From assembly GCF_024580735.1 (NCBI RefSeq), contig NZ_JANIJX010000012.1:44351-108350 (forward strand): a stretch of 64,000 nt of DNA. The letters are read 5' to 3'. The position numbers and the translations under genes are program-made. The notes beneath the pieces were generated by a model. The model saw nothing but the letters and a program-made list of their open reading frames with translations. It was not told the origin of the DNA and did no database searches. Each line of letters starts with the position of its first letter. Positions within the stretch are counted from its first letter, which is position 1. Origin of the DNA: Brevibacterium moorei. Lineage in GTDB: Bacteria; Actinomycetota; Actinomycetes; Actinomycetales; Brevibacteriaceae. Below are positions 30,170 through 38,828 of the stretch, piece by piece.

Positions 30170-32088
30170 GACCTCAGCCGGGAACCGTGCTGGGCGGTCG
30201 CTATGAACTCACGAGCAAGATCGCCGTGGGTGGCATGGGCGAGGTCTGGAAGGGCCGCGACACCGTGTTGGAACGCGACGTCGCCGCGAAGATCATGAAG
30301 GAGGAGTACCTGTCCGACCCCGCCTTCCTGGCCCGCTTCCGTGCGGAGGCCAGGTCGATGGGCGCCGTTTCGGACCCCGGCATCGCCGGCGTCTACGACT
30401 ACGGTGAGGAGAACGGCTCCCCCTATCTGGTGATGGAGTACGTCCCGGGCGAGGCACTGTCGAACATCCTCGACCGCAACGGCAAGCTCAGCGTGCCCGA
30501 TTCCCTCGAGGTGGTGGCCCAGGCGGGCACCGCCCTGGGTGCCGCGCACAGGGCCGGGGTGGTCCACCGCGACATCAAGCCGGGCAATCTGCTCATCACC
30601 CCCGATTTCAAGGTCAAGATCACCGACTTCGGGATCGCCCGCGTGGCCGACCAGGCCCCGCTGACCAAGACCGGCCAGGTGATGGGCACGGCCCAGTACC
30701 TGGCACCGGAACAGGCCACGGGCAAGGGCTCCGTGCCCCAGTCCGACCTGTACTCCCTGGGCATCATCCTCTACGAGTGCCTGGTCGGCAAGCGCCCCTT
30801 CACGGGCGAGTCGCAGGTGGAGATCGCGATCGCGCAGGTCAACTCCCCGCCCCCACCGCTGCCCGATTCGGTTCCGCTGCCCGTGCGCCGACTGGCCGAG
30901 TGCATGCTTGCCAAGAAGCCCGAGCTGCGGCCTGCCAGCGGTTACGCCCTGGCCGAGGCCGCCCGCGCGCTGAAGGCCGGGGACTTCCCCGCTGCCGCCG
31001 CCGCGGTTCCGCAACTGGACCCCGGCTCGAATGGCACTCAGGCCGCGACCACGGTGATGCCGGCAGGCGGCGATGCGCCGACCACGGTGATGAATGCGAC
31101 CGGAAGCCAGCCGACCACCGCCTACTCGCCGGCCACCGCGGTCAACCCCTCGGTGAACACCGGAGCCTATCAGCCCTATGCGCAGTACCCGGCGACCAAT
31201 GCGACGGGCAATCTGCCGGTCGGCGGTGACGAGCCCGCGGCTCCCAAGAAGAAGTCGGCCGGCGCGATCGTGGGCCTCATCGTGGCGATCCTCGTCGTAC
31301 TGGGGCTGCTCATCTGGGGCGGCACCGCGCTGCTGGGCAACCGCTCGGACGGCACGGCCACACCCGGGGCCGGCGCATCGGCGACCCCGGGGACCATCAA
31401 GCTGGACCCCGACGACTTCATCGGTTTGAGCAGGACGGCCGCCCGCAAGGAATTGAAGGATCTGGGGCTCAAGGCCAAGTTCAAAGAGACCAGCTCCTCT
31501 CAGGAGGCCGGCACCGTCATCCGGGTGGGCAAGAACGACGACGGGGAATACGAGTTCGAGGCCGGGGACACCGTCACCCTGACGATCTCCACCGGCGATT
31601 CCTCGGATTCCGACTCCTCCGGCTCCTCCTCATCCTCGGGTTCCAGCTCGTCGAGCTCGAACGGGTCCTCGTCCTCCAGCGGCTCGTCCAGTTCCTCTGG
31701 CTCTTCGAACAGCAGCTCGTCCTCCGGGTCCAGCTCGTCGAGCTCGAACGGGTCCTCGTCCTCCAGCGGCTCCTCACGGTCCTCCGGTTCCTCCGATGAC
31801 GAGGGCACCTCGGATTCCGAGGGCAGCAGCTCGTCGAGCGGGTCCTCGAAGTCCTCCGGTTCCTCCGATGACAACGGCGACGACGATGGCTCCGACAGCG
31901 GTTCCGATGGTTCAGATGAGGGCCAGGACGGGTCCTCGGGTTCTGGTGGGTCGAGCTCCAGTGCGAACGGGTCCTCGTCGTCTGGGTCGTCGAGCAATGC
32001 CAACGCGAGTGCCGACGACACCGGCGGCTCCGGGAACAACGGTGAGGCTGCCAAGGCCGACAAGGGTTCAAGCGGCACCGACGACTGA
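30166..32088 (+). CDS. pknA: PknA-type Ser/Thr kinase with one PASTA-like domain and Ser-rich tail
   Basis: 640 residues. The kinase domain (about 1-270) has GGMGEVWKG, the lysine in [20 protein letters not shown] and APEQATG. A Thr/Pro/Ala-rich juxtamembrane linker, one membrane helix (about 367-389, [19 protein letters not shown]) and a single PASTA-like domain (about 405-475) follow. The last about 165 residues are almost all Ser, Gly, Asp and Asn, encoded partly by a tandem DNA duplication. Mycobacterial PknA lacks PASTA and such a tail. The protein controls cell shape and division with PknB. It lies in the operon between pbpA and pknB. Confidence 0.93.
   Translation: MRPQPGTVLGGRYELTSKIAVGGMGEVWKGRDTVLERDVAAKIMKEEYLSDPAFLARFRAEARSMGAVSDPGIAGVYDYGEENGSPYLVMEYVPGEALSNILDRNGKLSVPDSLEVVAQAGTALGAAHRAGVVHRDIKPGNLLITPDFKVKITDFGIARVADQAPLTKTGQVMGTAQYLAPEQATGKGSVPQSDLYSLGIILYECLVGKRPFTGESQVEIAIAQVNSPPPPLPDSVPLPVRRLAECMLAKKPELRPASGYALAEAARALKAGDFPAAAAAVPQLDPGSNGTQAATTVMPAGGDAPTTVMNATGSQPTTAYSPATAVNPSVNTGAYQPYAQYPATNATGNLPVGGDEPAAPKKKSAGAIVGLIVAILVVLGLLIWGGTALLGNRSDGTATPGAGASATPGTIKLDPDDFIGLSRTAARKELKDLGLKAKFKETSSSQEAGTVIRVGKNDDGEYEFEAGDTVTLTISTGDSSDSDSSGSSSSSGSSSSSSNGSSSSSGSSSSSGSSNSSSSSGSSSSSSNGSSSSSGSSRSSGSSDDEGTSDSEGSSSSSGSSKSSGSSDDNGDDDGSDSGSDGSDEGQDGSSGSGGSSSSANGSSSSGSSSNANASADDTGGSGNNGEAAKADKGSSGTDD
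31642..31772 (+). repeat. Duplicated segment in the Ser-rich tail of the PknA-type kinase
   Basis: A segment of about 44 bases at 31642-31685 (beginning TCCAGCTCGTCGAGCTCGAA) recurs at 31729-31772, 87 bases later and in frame. It encodes [17 protein letters not shown] peptide. Such repeats can change copy number by slippage and vary the tail length. Confidence 0.75.
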
Positions 32089-32164
32089 GGACCGCAACCG
32101 GTCCCATATGACAGGATGACCCTACAGGATTCGGAACTGACCGATTGGTGAAAGGAAAGCGCAC

Positions 32165-34228
32165 GTGACTGGCGAACGGCTGTTATCCGGGCGATACGAG
32201 GTCCGGCAGTTGCTGGGCCGCGGCGGCATGGCGGAAGTCCATGCCGGCGTGGACACCCGGCTGGGACGCCGCGTGGCCATCAAACTACTGCGCTCCGATC
32301 TGGCCCGCGATCCGTCCTTCCACGAACGCCTCAAGCGCGAGGCGCAGTCCGCGGCGGGCCTGAACCATCCCGGCATCGTCGCGGTCTACGACTCCGGCGA
32401 GGAAACTCTGGTCGAATCCGGCGGTTCCGAGGTCCAGGTCCCCTTCATCGTGATGGAGTACGTGGAGGGCCAGACCCTGCGCCAGGTGCTCAACGAGCAC
32501 GGCCACCTCACCATCTCCGAGGCCCTCGACGTCACAGCGGGCGTCCTGGCGCCGCTGGACTACAGCCACCGCAACGGCATCGTCCACCGCGACATCAAGC
32601 CGGGCAATGTGATGCTCACGCCCGAGGGCGATATCAAGGTGATGGACTTCGGCATCGCCCGCGCACTCGAGGACACCGGCAGCCTGACCGGCACGCAGTC
32701 GGTCCTGGGCACCGCGCAGTACCTTTCGCCCGAGCAGGCCCGCGGTGAACTCGTCGACGCGCGCTCCGACCTGTATTCGACCGCCTGTCTGCTCTACGAG
32801 CTGCTGACCGGCCGCCCGCCGTTCAAAGGCGATTCGCAGCTGGCCGTTGCCTATCAGCACGTGGGCGAGGCGCCCCAGCCGCCGTCCGCCTTCAACCCCG
32901 AGATCCCGGAGCACGTCGACCGGCTGGTCCTGCACGCCCTGGAGAAGGACCGCGACCACCGGTACCAGGACGCCTACACATTCCGCGAGGACGTGCTGGC
33001 GGCCAGGGATGGCCGGCCCATGACGATCGACGTGCCGGGCCAGACCTCGGACACGGGCTATGCCGCGGGTGCGGCAGGTGCCGCGGCGGGGTTCGCCGCC
33101 GGCGATGCCGCCACCCAGGTGTTCAACCAGACGCAGGCCTATGGCTCCCAGGGCGACCCCTACGGCTCGCAGGGGCAGCAGTACGGCTCGCAGGGCCAGC
33201 CCTATGGTTCACAGGGCCAGCCCTACGGTTCGGCACCGTCCACGCAGTACATGCCGCAGGCCGCTGAGTCCGTCGGCAGCGCCGGACCCTACGATCCGAA
33301 CCAGCCAGGGCAGTTCGCCACCGTGGGCACCGGCTACGCCCAGCAGGTGCATCCGGAGACCAGCGGCATGTCCACTCTGCCCAATCGCGAGGAGGACTAT
33401 GCCTCCTCGCGCCGCAAACGCGGCTGGATGTGGGGACTAGCCGCGGTCCTGGTGATCGTGCTGGCGGGCCTGGGTGGCTGGGTCTACGTGATGACCAAGG
33501 GCCCGGAGCCCTTCGCCCTGGAGAACCTGAAGTCCAAGAGCACCGCGGAGGCCAAGCAGTACCTGCAGGACAACGGCCTGAACTCCCAGACGAAGGAGAC
33601 CCACGACGACAAGGTCGACGAGGGCGATATCGTCAAGACCGACCCGACCGCCGGGACCGAGGTCACTGCCGGGCAGACGGTCACCCTCTACGTTTCGACC
33701 GGCCCCGATGTGGTCGATGTCCCCGATGTCGCAGGCGATACCGAATCCCTGGCCAGGCAGCGGCTGACCGATGCCGGTCTGAAGGCCGGGGCCAATGAGG
33801 AGAAGACCTCCCCGGACAAGGAGAAGGGCACCGTCCTGTCCACCAACCCCAAGAAGGGCAAGGAGGTCAAGCGGCAGTCGACGGTGGACCTGGTGATCTC
33901 CAACGGCAAGGTCGATGTCCCCAGCGTCACCGGCCAGAAGCAGGAAGAGGCCTGCGAGACGCTGCGCGGCAAGAAGTACCAGCTCGAGTGCAGCGTGAAG
34001 GTCGTCGAGACCGAGGACCACAAGGCCGGCGAGGTCTACGAACAGTCCGTCAACGGCGGCAATACGGTGGACCAGCACTCGACGATCACGATCACGGTCG
34101 CCAAGGCAAAGCCGAAGCCCACTCCGCCGCCCACGCCCTCGCAGGCACCCATCCCCACCACGGGGATCCTGCCGGGCACCACGCAGCACGGGCCGGGTAG
34201 CGGCGGCTGGTGGACGGGCAACCGCTGA
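32165..34228 (+). CDS. pknB: PknB, PASTA-domain Ser/Thr kinase
   Basis: 687 residues from GTG 32165, with GGAAAG upstream. The kinase domain (about 1-275) has [39 protein letters not shown] and SPEQARG. The juxtamembrane region holds tandem YGSQGQP repeats, then one membrane helix (about 423-445, AAVLVIVLAGLGGWVYV). Three extracellular PASTA domains follow (about 452-517, 518-585, 586-650) and a Pro-rich end. PASTA domains sense muropeptides or lipid II. PknB phosphorylates cell-wall and division proteins, counteracted by PstP from the same operon. A strong terminator follows. Confidence 0.96.
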   Translation: MTGERLLSGRYEVRQLLGRGGMAEVHAGVDTRLGRRVAIKLLRSDLARDPSFHERLKREAQSAAGLNHPGIVAVYDSGEETLVESGGSEVQVPFIVMEYVEGQTLRQVLNEHGHLTISEALDVTAGVLAPLDYSHRNGIVHRDIKPGNVMLTPEGDIKVMDFGIARALEDTGSLTGTQSVLGTAQYLSPEQARGELVDARSDLYSTACLLYELLTGRPPFKGDSQLAVAYQHVGEAPQPPSAFNPEIPEHVDRLVLHALEKDRDHRYQDAYTFREDVLAARDGRPMTIDVPGQTSDTGYAAGAAGAAAGFAAGDAATQVFNQTQAYGSQGDPYGSQGQQYGSQGQPYGSQGQPYGSAPSTQYMPQAAESVGSAGPYDPNQPGQFATVGTGYAQQVHPETSGMSTLPNREEDYASSRRKRGWMWGLAAVLVIVLAGLGGWVYVMTKGPEPFALENLKSKSTAEAKQYLQDNGLNSQTKETHDDKVDEGDIVKTDPTAGTEVTAGQTVTLYVSTGPDVVDVPDVAGDTESLARQRLTDAGLKAGANEEKTSPDKEKGTVLSTNPKKGKEVKRQSTVDLVISNGKVDVPSVTGQKQEEACETLRGKKYQLECSVKVVETEDHKAGEVYEQSVNGGNTVDQHSTITITVAKAKPKPTPPPTPSQAPIPTTGILPGTTQHGPGSGGWWTGNR
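33140..33230 (+). repeat. Tandem 21-bp repeats coding YGSQGQP in PknB
   Basis: Four and a half in-frame copies of a 21-base unit encode YGSQGDP, YGSQGQQ, YGSQGQP, YGSQGQP and YGS in the cytoplasmic juxtamembrane linker. The Tyr/Gly/Gln-rich composition is disordered. Confidence 0.8.
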
Positions 34229-34250
34229 GGCGGGCCCTGGGCTCTGCGGA

Positions 34251-34300
34251 ACGGGCACCATGGAATATCCAGCGGGAATATTCCATGGTGCCCGTGTCTT
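34251..34300 (+). terminator. Terminator after pknB
   Basis: ACGGGCACCATGGAATAT (34251-34268) pairs perfectly with 34278-34295 to give an 18-bp stem with a 9-base loop, followed by GTCTTT. It ends the fhaA-pknB operon. Confidence 0.85.
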
Positions 34301-34312
34301 TACATATGTAAA
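34299..34312. promoter_or_regulatory. 14-bp perfect palindrome upstream of the hydroxyacyl-CoA dehydrogenase gene
   Basis: TTTACATATGTAAA is its own reverse complement and lies about 48 bases before the start at 34361. It fits an operator for a dimeric repressor, perhaps over the promoter, but no regulator gene lies beside it. Confidence 0.4.
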
Positions 34313-34360
34313 ACGTGAGGCCAAGCCGGGAAACCGCGCGGCCCAGAATAAGGAGTCACG

Positions 34361-35266
34361 ATGACAGACAAAGCACCTGCAGCCTTCGGCCCCGCCGGAT
34401 TCGACACCCGCGCCCGCGGCGGCATCACCAATGTGACGACTTTGGGCACCGGTGTGCTCGGCTCGCAGATCGCCTTCCAGACTGCCTACGCCGGCTTCAC
34501 GGTCACGGCCTATGACATCGATGAGGCCGCCGTCGCCGCCGGTGCCACCCGCTTCGACGCACTGGTGGGCACCTATGCCGAGGCCTTCGGCGATCCGGAA
34601 GCGGCCGCCGCCGCCCGCACGCGCATCACCGTCACCCACGACCTGGCAGCGGCCCTGTCCGACGCCGACCTGGTGATCGAGGCGGTCCCGGAAAGCCCCG
34701 CGATCAAAACCTCCACCTGGGAACAAGTGGGCAAGCTGGCCCCGGCCAAGACCCTCTTCGCCACGAACTCCTCGACCCTGCTGCCGTCGAGCTTCAAGGA
34801 CGCCACCGGCCGGCCCGAACAGTTCCTGGCCCTGCACTACGCCAATGAGATCTGGGCGCACAACACCGCGGAGATCATGGGCACCGCGGATACCCGCGCG
34901 GATGTCTACGATCGCGTAGTCGAATTCGCCACGGCCCAGGGCATGGTGCCGATTCGGATCCACCGCGAACAGCCCGGCTATGTGCTCAACTCCCTGCTGG
35001 TGCCCCTGCTCAACGCCGCCGGCAACCTGCTGGTCGACGGCATCGCCGAGCCCGAGGACATCGACCGGGTCTGGAGGATCGGCACCGGTGCGCCCAGCGG
35101 CCCCTTCGAGATCTTCGATGTCGTCGGCCTGACCACCGCCTACAACATCTCCACGATGGGCGATGAGGCATCCCAGCGCTTCGCCGACTACCTCAAGACA
35201 AACTACATCGACCAGGGCAAGCTGGGCCGGTCCTCCGGCGAGGGGTTCTACCGCTACGGGGACTGA
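34361..35266 (+). CDS. 3-hydroxyacyl-CoA dehydrogenase
   Basis: 301 residues; AAGGAG precedes the ATG. The N-terminal Rossmann fold has GTGVLGSQIAFQ and the acidic YDIDE. Further on are VIEAVPES, ATNSSTLLPSSF, LHYANEIW and, in the C-terminal helical domain, GAPSGPFEIFDVVGL. It oxidises 3-hydroxyacyl-CoA with NAD+, as in beta-oxidation or butyrate-type metabolism. No thiolase or crotonase gene is adjacent, so the exact substrate is open. The gene converges on pabA across a palindromic repeat. Confidence 0.9.
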   Translation: MTDKAPAAFGPAGFDTRARGGITNVTTLGTGVLGSQIAFQTAYAGFTVTAYDIDEAAVAAGATRFDALVGTYAEAFGDPEAAAAARTRITVTHDLAAALSDADLVIEAVPESPAIKTSTWEQVGKLAPAKTLFATNSSTLLPSSFKDATGRPEQFLALHYANEIWAHNTAEIMGTADTRADVYDRVVEFATAQGMVPIRIHREQPGYVLNSLLVPLLNAAGNLLVDGIAEPEDIDRVWRIGTGAPSGPFEIFDVVGLTTAYNISTMGDEASQRFADYLKTNYIDQGKLGRSSGEGFYRYGD

Positions 35267-35353
35267 GCAGTCACTTCAGTCCGCTCCCCTTCCCGTGAGC
35301 AGTCACTTTGGTCTGGAATCCGGGTGATTTCTCAGACCAAATCGCCTGCTCAC
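35264..35353. repeat. Palindromic repeat, copy 1 (hybrid)
   Basis: Two forward arms (TGAGCAGTCACTTCAGT at 35264 and TGAGCAGTCACTTTGGTC at 35296) are followed by one inverted arm (ACCAAATCGCCTGCTCA, ending near 35352). The forward arms are the TCACTT type and the inverted arm is the GCGATT type, so this copy mixes the two variants seen at 41068 and 50395. It lies between convergent genes and may act as a bidirectional terminator. The first arm overlaps the end of the upstream gene. Confidence 0.8.
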
Positions 35354-35364
35354 TCGGGGGCGCC

Positions 35365-36021
35365 TCAGCCCAAAGCGGCCGCCGAGGCGATCGGCGAACG
35401 GCCGGCGGCCCGCTGCGCGGCCTCGGGCAGCCCGGCCGTGGCCAGGAAGTTCCCGACCATGAGATATCCGTCCTGGGTCAGCACGGATTCCGGGTGGAAC
35501 TGCACCCCGGCCAGGGGCGCGGTGCGATGCTGGATCGCCATCACGATGCCGTCCGCGGTCTGCGCGGTGACCTCGAAGACGTCGGTCGGCAGGGTCGTGT
35601 CGACGATCGCCAGGGAATGGTAGCGGGTGACCGTCACGGGGTTGCGGACCCCGGCGAAGATCCCGGTGCCCGTATGCGTGATCTCAGAGGTCTTCCCGTG
35701 CATCAGCTGCGGTGAGTGGGCCACGGTGGCGCCGAAAACCTCGCCCAACGCCTGGTGTCCCAGGCACACGCCGAACAGCGGCTTCGAGTGCTCAGCGCAC
35801 CAGCGGATCACGTCCGGGCACACGCCGGAGTCCGCCGGCGTGCCGGGTCCCGGCGAGATGAGCACTCCGGCGAACCCGGGCAGGTAGGCGTCCAGGTCCT
35901 CGGCCCCGATGTCGTCGTTGCGGATCACCGTGGTGACCGCGCCGAGTTCCTGCAGATAGCCCACCAGGGTATAGACGAAGCTGTCGTAGTTGTCGATGAC
36001 CAGGATCTGCGTCTTCGGCAT
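35365..36021 (-). CDS. pabA: Glutamine amidotransferase, aminodeoxychorismate/anthranilate synthase component II
   Basis: 218 residues. Class I amidotransferase: NYDSFVYTLVGYL at the N-terminus, SPGPGTP, nucleophile Cys in GVCLGHQALGE, and His-Glu in VQFHPESVLT. It provides ammonia from glutamine for p-aminobenzoate (folate) or anthranilate (tryptophan) synthesis. A pabA/trpG-like gene downstream of pknB is conserved in actinobacteria (annotated trpG in Mycobacterium). No partner chorismate-binding subunit is in the window, so the two roles cannot be separated. Confidence 0.92.
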   Translation of the reverse strand: MPKTQILVIDNYDSFVYTLVGYLQELGAVTTVIRNDDIGAEDLDAYLPGFAGVLISPGPGTPADSGVCPDVIRWCAEHSKPLFGVCLGHQALGEVFGATVAHSPQLMHGKTSEITHTGTGIFAGVRNPVTVTRYHSLAIVDTTLPTDVFEVTAQTADGIVMAIQHRTAPLAGVQFHPESVLTQDGYLMVGNFLATAGLPEAAQRAAGRSPIASAAALG

Positions 36022-36022
36022 C

Positions 36023-36193
36023 TCAGGCCCCCTCCTCGGTGCCGACGGTGGCGTTGTTGAACGGCATGAACGGAGCGATCAGCGGGAACACGTACTCCAT
36101 CAGAACGTAGACCGCCGCGACCACCAGAGCCAGACAGATGAGCAGCTTGATGAACCAGTTGCCGGGCAGGGCACGCCAGATGAGTTCGTACAT
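36023..36193 (-). CDS. Small membrane protein (56 residues) between sortase and pabA
   Basis: An ATG at 36193 opens a 56-residue frame ending in TGA at 36023. It starts MYELIWRALPGNWF, has one membrane helix (about 15-40, IKLLICLALVVAAVYVLMEY) and ends in an acidic tail (NNATVGTEEGA). Its start shares one base with the sortase stop (TGATG) and its stop lies 1 base before the pabA start codon, so it is embedded in a coupled operon. Small proteins of this type sit at the same place in other actinobacteria. Function unknown. Confidence 0.8.
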   Translation of the reverse strand: MYELIWRALPGNWFIKLLICLALVVAAVYVLMEYVFPLIAPFMPFNNATVGTEEGA

Positions 36194-37482
36194 CACTTGC
36201 CCCCGGCGGTCTTGTAGGCGGGGCTGTCCTTGATGGTATCGGGCGGACCATCCGCCGCCGGGTGGAAGTCCGACAGCGTCGCATACGCGATATAGCGTTC
36301 CCTGGCCGAGAACATCGGATTACATGCGGTCAGCGTCATGATGCGGTCCTTGCCGTGATACTCGGGGAAGCCGGGGACGGGGTCCAGGACGTCCACCTTG
36401 TCCGGCAGCACGATGTCGAAGTTGCGGAAGGTGTACGTGTAGTAGCCCTCCTTGGTCTGGACGACGATGTCGTCGCCCGGGCGCAGCTCCGCGATCTGGT
36501 TCAGCGGCTTACCATAGGTCACGCGGTGACCGGCGATCGCGAAATTGCCCTTTTCGCCCGGCATCGCGGCTCCCGGGTAGTGCCCGGTGCCCATCCGGTT
36601 GAGCACCGGTTCCATCGCCACACCCTCGGCGATCGTGCGGTAGTAGCGGTCACCGAAACGCGGGATGTAGAGGATGCCGAAGCCCTTGTTCTCCGCCGGC
36701 GGCTCGCCCACCACAGGGTGGTCGGGATCGCCCTTGGCCTGTGGTTTGTCATCCTGCCAGTCGTTCTGCAGCTGGGCGGTCAGATCGCGGTTGTCCTGAT
36801 CGGCTGCGATGTCGGTCCACCACAGCTGCCAGCCGACGAACAGGATGAGCACCAGGCCCAGTGTGATGCACAGTTCGCCGAAGGTGCGCACGCTCCCGCG
36901 GAAGAATCCCAGGGGCTCGGGCTCGGACTTCCCGCCGCCGTTTCCCCGGCCGCCTCCCGCCGCGCCCGGTTGTCCTGCTAGCGGCTGTATTGCGGGCACG
37001 GGTCCCGCGCCCGGCACGTACTGTGCTGCGGGTGCGTACTGCTCTGCTGGGTACTGTTCAGCGGGCGGGTACTGCGCGGCCTGGCCGGCTGGCACTGCGG
37101 CGGGGAACTGCTCGGTTGCCGGGAACTGCTGGGCGACCGGTGGCAGGTACTGAGTTGCGGCATCGGGCATGTGCTGTGCCGCGGCGGGATCCGTGCCCTG
37201 CTGCGTGTAGGTGCTCTGCTGCGCATAGGGGTCGGGTTGGATCGGAATGGGCGCGGTCGAGTGAGCGCGCCGAATATTCAGGGGCGAAGCAGATGCGGAG
37301 CGCCCGTCGGGGGCCTGAGCCTCTGCCGGCACAGCGCCCGCTTGGGGCTGCGGCTCATTGTTCGACTGCGGTGTTTCCCGCTGTGCTGCCGCGGGGTCCG
37401 GGGATTCGACGCCGGCAGCGGCAGCGGCGCGTTCACGCGCGATGCGCTCACGGCGAGTGAGGGGTTGGTCCACGGAGTGCAC
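36193..37482 (-). CDS. srtE: Class E sortase
   Basis: 429 residues. The first about 175 residues are disordered and rich in Ala, Pro, Gln and Tyr (repeated AEQYPA/AAQY-like motifs). One membrane helix (about 193-215, LCITLGLVLILFVGWQLWW) comes before the sortase fold, which has the catalytic His in AIAGHRVTYGK, Cys in LTACNP and Arg in SARERYIAY. Class E sortases attach LAXTG-type proteins to the cell wall or act in aerial or surface structures. The long cytoplasmic N-terminus is unusual for the enzyme's size. It starts a minus-strand operon with the small membrane protein and pabA. Confidence 0.92.
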   Translation of the reverse strand: MHSVDQPLTRRERIARERAAAAAGVESPDPAAAQRETPQSNNEPQPQAGAVPAEAQAPDGRSASASPLNIRRAHSTAPIPIQPDPYAQQSTYTQQGTDPAAAQHMPDAATQYLPPVAQQFPATEQFPAAVPAGQAAQYPPAEQYPAEQYAPAAQYVPGAGPVPAIQPLAGQPGAAGGGRGNGGGKSEPEPLGFFRGSVRTFGELCITLGLVLILFVGWQLWWTDIAADQDNRDLTAQLQNDWQDDKPQAKGDPDHPVVGEPPAENKGFGILYIPRFGDRYYRTIAEGVAMEPVLNRMGTGHYPGAAMPGEKGNFAIAGHRVTYGKPLNQIAELRPGDDIVVQTKEGYYTYTFRNFDIVLPDKVDVLDPVPGFPEYHGKDRIMTLTACNPMFSARERYIAYATLSDFHPAADGPPDTIKDSPAYKTAGGK

Positions 37483-37706
37483 TTTCGGTAGGTCAGCTCT
37501 TAGTCCATACTAAGACCTTTCCCTGAACGCCGCCCAGCCGCCGCGCCAGGTCATACCGCCCCTTTAGGGCCGCCTAAGACGGACATGCGCATTCGTGGCA
37601 CAACCGTTAGACTCGGGGCGTGCGTACCGAGTACAGCCAAGACGGCGCCCGGTACTGAGCATGGAATACGCGGAACACGCGGCATGGATCTTCACTGAGG
37701 AGTATT

Positions 37707-38159
37707 GTGGCCAACTCTAATTCGACGGGCAAGGCGGACGACGTCAAGGAAACCGTCGACGACAGCGCTCTGGTCGACGGGGCCACGGCCGCAGACGCCA
37801 AGGCGAAGTCCTCGGCCAAGAACGAAACCGAGGATTCCAAGGAAACGGCTGCCTCCAAGGACAAGGCGGCGGCCCGTTCCAAGGCCCGCCAGGAGTCCAA
37901 GTCCGGCAATCCGGCCAAGCGTTCGGAGGCCCGGAAGAAGGCCACCTACAACTCCGCGGAGAACCAGGCGGCGCTCAAGCCCAATGGCCGTTGGTTCGTC
38001 CCCACGATGCTGTCGGTCTTCGCGATCGGCCTGCTGTGGCTCATCGTCTTCTACATTTCGCAAGGCGCCTGGCCCGTCGAGGCCTGGGGCAACTGGAACC
38101 TGCTGGCGGGCTTCGGCATCATCGTCGTCGGCCTGGGCATGACCACCCGCTGGCGGTAG
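37707..38159 (+). CDS. crgA: CrgA cell-division protein
   Basis: 150 residues from GTG 37707 with GAGGAG upstream. An N-terminal charged region (Lys/Ala/Glu/Asp-rich, residues 1-90) is followed by KPNGRWFVPTMLSV, the conserved CrgA segment, and two membrane helices (LSVFAIGLLWLIVFYIS and LLAGFGIIVVGLGMTT). CrgA helps coordinate FtsZ and the septal PBPs. The N-terminal region is about 60 residues longer than in mycobacterial CrgA. Followed by a membrane-protein gene 6 bp downstream. Confidence 0.93.
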   Translation: MANSNSTGKADDVKETVDDSALVDGATAADAKAKSSAKNETEDSKETAASKDKAAARSKARQESKSGNPAKRSEARKKATYNSAENQAALKPNGRWFVPTMLSVFAIGLLWLIVFYISQGAWPVEAWGNWNLLAGFGIIVVGLGMTTRWR

Positions 38160-38165
38160 GGGCCG

Positions 38166-38828
38166 GTGGCCCCCTCACCTCGGAGCCCCTCCGACTTCCG
38201 GCTGCTGGCCGATAGGCCCCTGTGGATCCGACTCATCGCCCTGTACGTGGGGCTGGTGTTCTTCGGGACCTCGTGCGGGCTGATGATCCAGGCCGGACTG
38301 GGCAATATGCCCTGGGACGTCCTGCACCAGGGACTGTCCAACTACCTGCCGTTGAGCGTCGGCGCGATCGCCGTCATCCTCTCCCTGGTCGTTCTGCTGC
38401 TGTGGATTCCACTGCGGCAGCGCCCCGGCCTGGGAACCATCTCCAACGCACTACTGGTGGGCACCTTCATCTCCGTGACCATGGCCGTGGTCCCGCCGGC
38501 GCACGCCCTGTGGCTGCAGATCACCTATATGGTGTCCGGGATCGTGATCAACGCGGTCGCCACCGTCCTCTACATCGTGCCGAACTTCGGGCCCGGACCC
38601 CGTGACGGTCTGATGACGGGGCTGGTCGAGGCCACGGGCAAGCCGGTGTTCGCGGTGCGCACCACGATCGAGGTCGTCGTGATGGCCGCCGGCTGGCTGC
38701 TGGGCGGGCGCTTCTTCATCGGCACGATCCTCTACGCCCTGGCCATCGGCCCGCTGACCCAGCTGATGTTGCGCCTGGCCGTCAGGCTGTTCGGTCCGGC
38801 CGACCCGCTGACCTCCGACGAAGCCTGA
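38166..38828 (+). CDS. YczE-like integral membrane protein
   Basis: 220 residues from GTG 38166. Five or six membrane helices and the family pattern GLMIQAGLGNMPWDVLHQGL and GPGPRDGLMTGL, typical of YczE/YitT-like proteins. The function of the family is unclear. It lies 6 bp after crgA, so probably co-transcribed. Its last 47 bp overlap the 3' end of the convergent rhomboid gene. Confidence 0.85.
   Translation: MAPSPRSPSDFRLLADRPLWIRLIALYVGLVFFGTSCGLMIQAGLGNMPWDVLHQGLSNYLPLSVGAIAVILSLVVLLLWIPLRQRPGLGTISNALLVGTFISVTMAVVPPAHALWLQITYMVSGIVINAVATVLYIVPNFGPGPRDGLMTGLVEATGKPVFAVRTTIEVVVMAAGWLLGGRFFIGTILYALAIGPLTQLMLRLAVRLFGPADPLTSDEA

Noticed and set aside
33140..33230. Minisatellite or CRISPR-like repeats
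   Set aside because: In-frame 21-bp coding repeats inside pknB.
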